Origin: a virus
Direction: 5' to 3' (one strand)
Length of the DNA stretch: 38,155 bases
Virus record (IMG/VR): IMGVR_UViG_3300036770_006043
Span: 1 to 38,155 of that record
A program made the translations under genes and the position numbers. The notes beneath the pieces are model-generated. The model searched no databases and was not told the DNA's origin. It saw nothing but the letters and a program-made list of their open reading frames with translations. Of the stretch, positions 26,592-32,384 are shown piece by piece. Positions within the stretch are counted from its first letter, which is position 1. The number at the start of each line of letters is the position of its first letter.

Positions 26592-27283
26592 GTTTTAGGT
26601 CTCAATCTATTGAAAGAATTGTGTATTTTCCAACTAATTTTAGGCAAAAAATGTTTCAAGGTAAGGCTGCTGTTTACAGCGTGTTCTAGTTTTTCTGTCC
26701 TTTCAATTTTTTCAAGCTTTATTTTATCTTTAAACCTTGGAGTTCTAAATTTCACATAAGCCAACGGCTGTCCTCGTGATAGGCGTATCTCATCTGTTAA
26801 CATTTCAAAAGTTGTAACAAATGGACGATACCAATTGCCTATGTTATAACTTCCCGGAATAAGTCTCCATGCGGGATCTATATCATTAAATGGGGGTAAA
26901 CTTTCTATTAAGACATCCTCATCGGATACAAAAACAAAGCTATTGCTCAATGCTACAATGGGTCTACCTGCGTCCGGATCAAAATCTCCCCAATGTAATC
27001 TTACAAAAGAATTATGGGCTTCGAAAGGTAAATCGCTGTGCAATACCTTGTTTGTTTTATCCCATCGAAGCGTAATATCTATAGTATTTTTGATGACGTA
27101 AAATTGATTTACATAGTTTGTAAAAGCAGGGCATTGATGATATTTAGAAACAGAATCGTCCCAGGTCGATAATTTTTCAAGTTCGAAGTGTGCTAGATCA
27201 ACCCAACCATAATAATTTAACGCAGTATTAATAGTGTTGGGATTTTTTTCATTCCACGGGCAATAACCTACTTTAATTTCCAT
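26573..27283 (-). CDS. unknown protein paired with halogenase (DUF6065-like, copy B)
   Basis: 236 residues. 'QCPAFTNYVNQFYVIKNTID' (50-69), 'RPIVALSNSFVFVSDEDVLI' (107-126), 'GSYNIGNWYRPFVTTFEM' (144-161) and 'SRGQPLAYVKFRTP' (169-182) appear in the same order as the matching blocks of the 252-residue product at 20608-21366, which suggests paralogy at low identity. The C-terminal 45 residues are basic (about residues 185-236). It lies immediately before the third halogenase and overlaps it by 19 bases. No catalytic signature is visible. It may be a partner, substrate-binding or scaffolding protein; this is inference. Confidence 0.7.
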   Translation of the reverse strand: MEIKVGYCPWNEKNPNTINTALNYYGWVDLAHFELEKLSTWDDSVSKYHQCPAFTNYVNQFYVIKNTIDITLRWDKTNKVLHSDLPFEAHNSFVRLHWGDFDPDAGRPIVALSNSFVFVSDEDVLIESLPPFNDIDPAWRLIPGSYNIGNWYRPFVTTFEMLTDEIRLSRGQPLAYVKFRTPRFKDKIKLEKIERTEKLEHAVNSSLTLKHFLPKISWKIHNSFNRLRPKTWFTKK

Positions 27284-27488
27284 AATATGAAGACCAAAAT
27301 CCCATCGGACACGTCCCCGATTTCATTTTAGCTCTAGCAGTATAGGGTTCATTGATAATTTTACAAAAATTTGTTTCAGAATCGCAGGCATAACATTCTT
27401 TGCAGATCGATATTCTTTCTTCATATTTGTGATAAGGCACTAATATGACCTTTTCGTTATGATGCATTAACCTTGGTTTAGTTTTCAT
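27273..27488 (-). CDS. small cysteine-rich (zinc-ribbon-like) protein
   Basis: 71 residues with Cys at 29, 32, 35, 42 and 60 ('ICKECYACDSETNFCKI' and 'GTCPMGFW'). C-x2-C-x2-C-x6-C followed by a late C-P-x-G-x-W is the pattern of small phage zinc-ribbon-like proteins, so four of the five Cys probably bind Zn(II). The C-terminus is aromatic (FWSSYYGN). It is basic overall and overlaps both neighbours by 11 bases, so it is a genuine cassette member. It could be a partner of the oxygenases, or, more speculatively, a peptide that is modified at its Trp/Tyr tail. Confidence 0.75.
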   Translation of the reverse strand: MKTKPRLMHHNEKVILVPYHKYEERISICKECYACDSETNFCKIINEPYTARAKMKSGTCPMGFWSSYYGN

Positions 27489-28203
27489 TGCGAATATTCC
27501 GTTTAAGATCTTCTATAATAAATTGTAAATTTAATATCTTGTTATTTAAGTGCTCTATATCGCTTATACAATTGTCATCAACATACGGATACTCTGAATT
27601 TGAAGAAAGGTATTTTCCCGAGTATCCTATGTTGAATGAAATCACGATCCTATCATCATTTGATAAATTCTCACCTGTTTTGTGTCTAATGTAACCAGGA
27701 AAAAGAACCAAATCTCCTGTACGTACTTTTATCCCCGTCTCTATTTTTCTTTCGATATCGGTCGAAAATGGAATATTAGTTATACTATACTCTGCGGGAT
27801 TGGTTAATATTAAATCTCCGGAATCGTATTCTGCTTTTAAATAAAATGCAGCCACCATCGGCATAAGGCTGTGCGAATGTTGTAATGTGAAAGACCTCGA
27901 TCTATGAATATTAGACCAGCATTGATCTATTCTAGGACTTAATCTTTCGTCGACATCTAGCACACGCCAATACATGCTGGAATGAAACAGCACTAAGTCC
28001 GATAACTGTCGCATGATTGGTAGCTCGTGCAACTGATTGTCAGTTTCATAGGTGCTTACTCCGCCATGTTTTTCTAACGAGGATAAACTTTCTACAGCAT
28101 AATTCAATTTATGCCTGATTGTTTTTTCTATCTCATCGATCTCGACTAGAGATTCTAATAAGTTAATCTTATATATTGGCGTAGAAAATAAATTATGAAT
28201 CAT
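27478..28203 (-). CDS. putative 2OG/Fe(II) oxygenase, HxH type, with C-terminal coiled coil
   Basis: 241 residues. N-terminal 'NLFSTPIYKINL', then H109-x-H111 ('TLQHSHSLMPMVAAFYL'), the distal H174 ('LFPGYIRHKTGEN') and R185 ('DDRIVISFNIG'). The substrate-facing loop includes 'LTNPAEYSITNIPF', typical of the family. Residues 208-241 form a charged heptad-like tail (ISDIEHLNNKILNLQFIIED), a probable coiled coil not present in the other oxygenases, which might mediate oligomerisation or docking onto another protein. Overlaps of 11 bases with both neighbours. Confidence 0.82.
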   Translation of the reverse strand: MIHNLFSTPIYKINLLESLVEIDEIEKTIRHKLNYAVESLSSLEKHGGVSTYETDNQLHELPIMRQLSDLVLFHSSMYWRVLDVDERLSPRIDQCWSNIHRSRSFTLQHSHSLMPMVAAFYLKAEYDSGDLILTNPAEYSITNIPFSTDIERKIETGIKVRTGDLVLFPGYIRHKTGENLSNDDRIVISFNIGYSGKYLSSNSEYPYVDDNCISDIEHLNNKILNLQFIIEDLKRNIRNEN

Positions 28204-28798
28204 TAGCTATTGGTTGATTTTTTAAATACCATTTTTTGCTTACAAAAGTCTTGTAAGAAATATATTTTCTCAATTTTTTACAATCTCTAGTCGGCCCCAA
28301 TCCTCTATGCGGAATGTTGCTGTCAAAAACCAAGCAGGTGTTAGGCAATGGATAATAGGTAGCAACTACATTACCATTGTCATCAAAAAATTGGAATTCG
28401 CCTCCCCATTCTGGATTCCATTCTCTGTTCGGAAAAAAACAAAAAGTCATAAAACCGTCACCCATATCATTAAACTCTACTTCTTTGTCAGTGTGTATTC
28501 CGCCATCTAGGCCGAATGTTTTTCCGCCGGCGATAGCATGATACATCTTAAATTGATAATCAGAAGTTTCCGGAGCTGTTTGATATAGTTTATTTTGGAT
28601 TTCAAAAAATGCAACTTCACTTATTAAATGATCGAGACTGAAATCGGCTTGCCAAAAAACTGTACTATCTTCATCCCAGACATCGGGATTGGTTACTCTA
28701 CCAAATTGCCACACGGGTTTATCGAGCTCTGCACAGACATTGTTCCATGTATCATCTCGCAAGACATTTGTTAGATAAAATATTTCTTTGTTTCTCAT
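28193..28798 (-). CDS. 2OG/Fe(II) oxygenase superfamily protein (HxD type)
   Basis: 201 residues. H102-x-D104 ('GGIHTDKEVEF'), distal H164 ('NIPHRGLGP') and R177 (or R171) as 2OG contact ('LRKYISYKTF'). The segment 'TFCFFPNREWNPEWGGEFQF' is the Y(L/F)N..W....GG...(F/L) strand of prolyl-hydroxylase-like oxygenases, and 'NTCLVFDSNIPHRG' is the matching second half. The facial triad is complete, so activity on an unknown substrate is plausible. GGAG lies 5 bases before the ATG, and a TATAAATA octamer ends 22 bases before the ATG, so this gene may head an internal late transcript. Confidence 0.87.
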   Translation of the reverse strand: MRNKEIFYLTNVLRDDTWNNVCAELDKPVWQFGRVTNPDVWDEDSTVFWQADFSLDHLISEVAFFEIQNKLYQTAPETSDYQFKMYHAIAGGKTFGLDGGIHTDKEVEFNDMGDGFMTFCFFPNREWNPEWGGEFQFFDDNGNVVATYYPLPNTCLVFDSNIPHRGLGPTRDCKKLRKYISYKTFVSKKWYLKNQPIANDS

Positions 28799-29430
28799 TT
28801 TGACTCCAAATCAGGTTTACTATTTATAGGGCCTGTTAGCCCCTGCCTAAATAAATCATCTGACCATCCCGGGTGATTCCACGCTTCTGCTTCTTGATCG
28901 GTCAACAACAATTCTCGTTCATCGAACTTTAGATGATCGAAATCGCCATTTTTTCGAACGTAGTGAAAAAATATTTGATGCTGAAAACTCTGCCCGTCCA
29001 TAGGGTGTCTTAAATGGCTTATTTTGCTGCCTTCGTAAATTAATGCATCACCGATATCTATTGTAAATTCGATAAATCCAGTTTCGTTCTGAAGAAATAT
29101 CGGCCAGATAAATTTTTCATAATCCAAAGTAATGGTCAAGCTTATTTCGGCACCGGGTCTATCAAAATGAGGCAGCAAATAATCATTTTCTTGATAAATC
29201 CGTCCGTAGGTGTATACAGGATGTAATTCGCAGCCTACAATTTCTTCCACACGACTTCTAATCGATTCCATCTCGTCGTTGAAAATTCCATACCATGCAG
29301 GGCTTAATTTACATTGTCCATCGGGGGATCTGTAAATATTTCTCTGGAGTAGATCCTCCATTTTTCTAGCCATCTGGAAACATTGTTCTTTCGGGATAAG
29401 TGATTTTTCTAAATGATATAATGAAAACAT
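28795..29430 (-). CDS. 2OG/Fe(II) oxygenase superfamily protein (HxD type)
   Basis: 211 residues. H88-x-D90 ('LLPHFDRPGAEISLTITLDY') and distal H139 ('GDALIYEGSKISHLRHP') complete the iron site. The following 'SFQHQIFFHYV' matches phage and cyanobacterial oxygenases of the 'GD(A/L)(L/I)(I/V)Y.G..(L/I)xH' type. The C-terminal 50 residues (after 'DHLKFDERELLL') extend beyond the core and have no recognised motif; the extreme end is partly constrained by the overlapping late octamer. Its start overlaps the preceding stop by one base and its stop overlaps the next start as ATGA. Substrate unknown. Confidence 0.86.
   Translation of the reverse strand: MFSLYHLEKSLIPKEQCFQMARKMEDLLQRNIYRSPDGQCKLSPAWYGIFNDEMESIRSRVEEIVGCELHPVYTYGRIYQENDYLLPHFDRPGAEISLTITLDYEKFIWPIFLQNETGFIEFTIDIGDALIYEGSKISHLRHPMDGQSFQHQIFFHYVRKNGDFDHLKFDERELLLTDQEAEAWNHPGWSDDLFRQGLTGPINSKPDLESK
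28821..28828 (-). promoter_or_regulatory. internal T4-type late promoter octamer
   Basis: TATTTATA on the plus strand reads TATAAATA on the minus strand, the exact T4 late consensus. It sits inside the 3' end of the 28795-29430 gene, 22 bases before the start codon at 28798. That spacing is close to the 24 bases between the cassette's first promoter and its first gene, and a GGAG site follows. It would let the distal part of the cassette be expressed on its own. Not tested. Confidence 0.55.
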
Positions 29431-30002
29431 TATTCTATTGTTATATTAAAAGATATCGATACTCGGTTCGAATCGCTATTGTTAATACTAACAGCGTGTT
29501 CTAAAAAACTAGGAAACAAAATTAATTTTCCCACTTCTGGCACATAAGAAATCTTGGAAAACTCGGCAGATGTAATCTTATGAAATCTATTAACTGGCGA
29601 AGGATTTAAAAAAACTAAATCTCCATCTTTGCTGTTGGTCTTATGAAAATAGACTCCCGAAATATCATAACCGTCGTGCATATGGTAATTTTGAAATCCA
29701 CCTTTAACAGAGTAATTAATCCAAGATTCTGCTATGTTTATATTTAAATAATTAACTGCGAGCTGTTCTAAAAAATCTCTAGAATAATCTAGAATTTTAC
29801 TTTTCAGAATAGGAATTTGATCTAGTGTGTGGTCATAGGGGCCGTATTTAAAATTAGTCAATACTGTATCCCCCCAAGGATTTATCAGTGTTTCCTTATC
29901 CAAAGTTGACTCGTATTTTTCTATTTCGTTAGAAACTACAGCAACGTCTTCATCATTTAAGACTTTAAAATAGATTGGTGTTGGAAAGAAATACTCTATC
30001 AT
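29430..30002 (-). CDS. putative 2OG/Fe(II) oxygenase, HxH type (TIGR02466/PF13759-like)
   Basis: 190 residues and the cleanest example of the family here: 'FPTPIYFKVL' at the N-terminus, H107-x-H109 ('NYHMHDGYDISGVYF'), G-D-L-V-F-L-N-P, then 'GKLILFPSFLEHAVSINN' with H169 and 'NRVSISFNI' with R180. His replaces the classical Asp ligand. The family is common in marine bacteria and phages; no substrate is established to my knowledge. Its start codon overlaps the preceding gene as ATGA, and the next gene's ATG overlaps its stop by one base. Confidence 0.85.
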   Translation of the reverse strand: MIEYFFPTPIYFKVLNDEDVAVVSNEIEKYESTLDKETLINPWGDTVLTNFKYGPYDHTLDQIPILKSKILDYSRDFLEQLAVNYLNINIAESWINYSVKGGFQNYHMHDGYDISGVYFHKTNSKDGDLVFLNPSPVNRFHKITSAEFSKISYVPEVGKLILFPSFLEHAVSINNSDSNRVSISFNITIE

Positions 30003-30550
30003 AGTTTATAGTCTGTCGAAGCAACCGCATTGATAACTAGTCGTCTTTCGTTTATGATAGGAGAAGAACTAGAATGTAACTGATTCGAAGGAAATATAAC
30101 ACATCTATTTTTTTTAGGAACGATTTTGTCTATAATTTGGTAGTTTTCATCAAAAAAGTAAGTAGGGCCATCGCTGTCGTTGATATAATAAATCATAGAA
30201 ATCATGTTGTCTGCCGTATCGTCTTTATGCGGTGGATGAGGAACAGCACCATTAGAATTGTACTTTAACAATTGATTTATTTTTACTCTTCGATAATTTA
30301 ATATGCCTCTAGAATGTTCTGTTAGTATTGAATCGACAGCTTTGATTATTAAAGGAGTATAGGAAGAATCAGCACGACCGTTGTCTATTATCGGGTGAAC
30401 GAACTGAAATGTCTCTAAAAATTTATCTGTATCATAGGTTATATGTCCTGCGGTATAAGGATCATACCACCAATATGTATATGGATCCAAAAAGATCTGC
30501 TCGATTTCGTCGGCTAGATAAGAATTAATACAATTATCTATGATCTTCAT
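29999..30550 (-). CDS. 2OG/Fe(II) oxygenase superfamily protein (HxD type)
   Basis: 183 residues. H108-x-D110 ('PHPPHKDDTADNM'), distal H159 ('FPSNQLHSSSSP') and R169/R170 ('ERRLVINAV'). The central 'SMIYYINDSDGPTYFFD' is a prolyl-4-hydroxylase-like major sheet, and 'YFFDENYQIIDKIVPKKNRC' resembles the corresponding region of the cassette's last gene (18865-19461), suggesting that the first half and the end of the cassette carry paralogues. Both neighbouring junctions are ATGA overlaps. Substrate unknown. Confidence 0.86.
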   Translation of the reverse strand: MKIIDNCINSYLADEIEQIFLDPYTYWWYDPYTAGHITYDTDKFLETFQFVHPIIDNGRADSSYTPLIIKAVDSILTEHSRGILNYRRVKINQLLKYNSNGAVPHPPHKDDTADNMISMIYYINDSDGPTYFFDENYQIIDKIVPKKNRCVIFPSNQLHSSSSPIINERRLVINAVASTDYKL

Positions 30551-31152
30551 TTGAGGGCCAAATTAAACGGAATGCTTATCTTGTTTTTGTCTTGTTCGTG
30601 TTTATCATACCCATGATAAACGCTAGATTTAAACATTATGATTCTTCCCGGAGTACAATCATATTTGACTAATTTATAATTTAGATCATTATCCATGATC
30701 GGTTTTACAGTTTCAAACGAATCCCTGTACGGTGATCCAAAATTCAGTGTTGCGTTAGGCGGCGATTCGACATAGAACACTCCACTCAAATAAGCACGAC
30801 CCATGCTGTTGTGTACATGTAAGGCATGATAATCATGCTTTTCTATCAAGTTGATCCACATATTTACTGGTTCTATCTGATTCTCGGTAATCCCTGGAAA
30901 ACCTAAAGCATTAAGAAACCCTACAGCTTGGTAGATTATTTCTTTCGTTAATAATTTGAATGTATCTAATTTATAAATGTGTCCGTATAAAGAATGCCAA
31001 AAAGTCGTTTTAAGAGAACTTTCTCCAAAGGGGTGTGATTCTCGGCCGATTTCTTCTAAAATTTTCAGACATTGACCTTTGTAATCTTCTAATTTTTCTA
31101 ACTGATTATTATCAGTATACCAAACAGATGTAGGAAACCAATTATCTATCAT
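30547..31152 (-). CDS. putative 2OG/Fe(II) oxygenase, HxH type, Arg replaced by Lys
   Basis: 201 residues from the ATG at 31152. A start at 31176 would add eight residues but ignores the GAGG 5 bases before 31152 and the ATGA overlap with the preceding stop. Motifs: 'NWFPTSVWYT', H112-x-H114 ('LHVHNSMGRAYLSGVFYV'), distal H180 ('MFKSSVYHGYDKH') and, where the family normally has Arg, K191 ('KNKISIPFNL'). A Lys can bind the 2OG carboxylate in some members, so loss of function should not be assumed. Substrate unknown. Confidence 0.82.
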   Translation of the reverse strand: MIDNWFPTSVWYTDNNQLEKLEDYKGQCLKILEEIGRESHPFGESSLKTTFWHSLYGHIYKLDTFKLLTKEIIYQAVGFLNALGFPGITENQIEPVNMWINLIEKHDYHALHVHNSMGRAYLSGVFYVESPPNATLNFGSPYRDSFETVKPIMDNDLNYKLVKYDCTPGRIIMFKSSVYHGYDKHEQDKNKISIPFNLALK

Positions 31153-31733
31153 TTGAACCTCGGCCCGTTGACCCAAGTAACTAGGCTTTTTCTAAATCCG
31201 GATGAGACCTTTGTTACTTCGTGTATAACAAAACTAGGAAAAACTATTACCGTGCCTATTTCTTTTGGAGCAGCAGCGCATTCAGAAAGTGTATTTCTGT
31301 AAAACAGTAGATCGCCACCTTCATATTCCTTAGGATCTGATAGTTGTACCGACACGCTTAATTTACGAAACAAATTAAATTTATAACCGTCGTCAGTGTG
31401 ACTGGTATAAAAATCTAAAGTTTCGCCTTTGTATTCTGTGTACTGTAATGACTCCATTTCTGTAAGATCATATTTGTAAAATCTATCATTTAGAGAGTTA
31501 ATTATGTCGGCCAGTTTTACAAAAATGTCTTTAGATTCAGCATCGGCATCAATCCATGAAATGTTGCAATTCCTAACAGCGGAGTTAGAAACACCTCCTT
31601 CTAATTCTGCCTTGCCTCCGTAACGATTTTTTCCTAATTGTATGATTTTATCGATCTCGTCAAGACTGAAACAGTTTGTAGCATATGCAAACGGTTCGTT
31701 GGTATAATTAAAATCTTTCATTAACCAAGACAT
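31149..31733 (-). CDS. 2OG/Fe(II) oxygenase, PKHD/PiuC-like (HxD type)
   Basis: 194 residues. H112-x-D114 ('SHTDDGYKFN'), 'LSVSVQLSDPKEYEGGDL', distal H171 ('VFPSFVIHEVTKVSSGFRKS') and R181 form a full prolyl-hydroxylase-like active site with the typical end 'LVTWVNGPRF'. It is the member closest to characterised bacterial and phage 2OG oxygenases of the PKHD group, some of which hydroxylate peptides. The ATG at 31733 is preceded by GGAG at a spacing of 8, which favours it over an in-frame ATG at 31721. It overlaps the first cassette gene by 13 bases. Confidence 0.88.
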   Translation of the reverse strand: MSWLMKDFNYTNEPFAYATNCFSLDEIDKIIQLGKNRYGGKAELEGGVSNSAVRNCNISWIDADAESKDIFVKLADIINSLNDRFYKYDLTEMESLQYTEYKGETLDFYTSHTDDGYKFNLFRKLSVSVQLSDPKEYEGGDLLFYRNTLSECAAAPKEIGTVIVFPSFVIHEVTKVSSGFRKSLVTWVNGPRFK

Positions 31734-32290
31734 TTAGCTATCTCCGTGTCGAAACTTATAACATATTTGATATCTGCATGATTTTCACTGTAATGTTCTA
31801 CCCAACTAGGAAAGATTATCAGCATATTTTCTTCTATTGGAATCTCAAATTCTTGCATGTTAAAAGTTGTTGTTCTCGAGCAGACTTCGTTTATCTTGAA
31901 AGGATTGCAGGGATTTTTAATTTTTAAAAAACTGTTGGTCCCTTTGATTAACGGATAGTACACACCGCTTACTATACTCATTTCGTGTTTGTGAGGTAAT
32001 ATATATCCTTTGTTTACATATTTGTTACACCAGCTGTAAGAAATTTTCGCAGGTGTTACTCCGTAGTAATCAACAAAGCAATCTATTTCTTTTTGAAAAA
32101 TTTCTTTCAGCCATAATTTCCTGTCTAAAAAGGTGTTAGTTTTAGATCGATGTCCATTTTTAATAAGATTGTTGTTTTCTAGCTTTTCTTGATCTATCGA
32201 GTGCGTAATATCTGCTAGATCTCGAGTTGTCACTGATTCTAGTTTAATTTTTTTAATAAGAACAGGAAATATCTCTAATAGTTCATTCAT
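31721..32290 (-). CDS. putative 2OG/Fe(II) oxygenase, HxH type; first gene of the cassette
   Basis: 189 residues. N-terminal 'IFPVLIKKIKLE', H100-x-H102 ('LPHKHEMSIVSGVYYPL'), 'FLKIKNPCNPF', distal H166 ('IFPSWVEHYSENH') and K175 where Arg is usual ('DIKYVISFD'). It is therefore a TIGR02466/PF13759-like protein with a substituted 2OG-binding position. No good ribosome binding site is visible before the ATG; the leader from the late promoter would be about 18 bases. Position makes it the first gene translated from the divergent late promoter. Confidence 0.83.
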   Translation of the reverse strand: MNELLEIFPVLIKKIKLESVTTRDLADITHSIDQEKLENNNLIKNGHRSKTNTFLDRKLWLKEIFQKEIDCFVDYYGVTPAKISYSWCNKYVNKGYILPHKHEMSIVSGVYYPLIKGTNSFLKIKNPCNPFKINEVCSRTTTFNMQEFEIPIEENMLIIFPSWVEHYSENHADIKYVISFDTEIAKCLG

Positions 32291-32384
32291 CGGGAAATGT
32301 TCAAAATCTATAAATATTTATATACAGCGTATATCGCTCGAAAAAAAGTGATAAGATTTTCCAAAATTTTAAGATAAATACCAA
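32291..32384. other. divergent intergenic region
   Basis: 94 AT-rich bases between the leftward oxygenase cassette and the rightward fibre block. Besides the palindromic octamer it holds a weak inverted repeat AGCG-TATAT-CGCT (about 32326-32338) followed by seven A residues, which may be a weak hairpin or nothing. No small open reading frame or RNA gene is evident. Confidence 0.6.
32309..32322. promoter_or_regulatory. palindromic bidirectional late promoter
   Basis: TATAAATATTTATA is a perfect 14-base palindrome: TATAAATA on the plus strand (32309-32316) and on the minus strand (32322-32315). Each half is the exact T4 late consensus. It lies in the only divergent intergenic region: 24 bases from the minus-strand cassette start and 68 bases from the plus-strand fibre start. 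Both transcripts would depend on the phage late sigma factor and sliding clamp if the T4 system applies. Confidence 0.7.

Noticed and set aside
31153-31176. Longer N-terminus for the 30547-31152 oxygenase
   Set aside because: The shorter start has a GAGG site and ATGA overlap, and begins with the family-typical segment.
32373-32380. GATAAATA near the 32385 start as a late promoter
   Set aside because: Only four bases before the ATG, so a late transcript would start at or after the start codon; the exact TATAAATA at 32309 is better placed.
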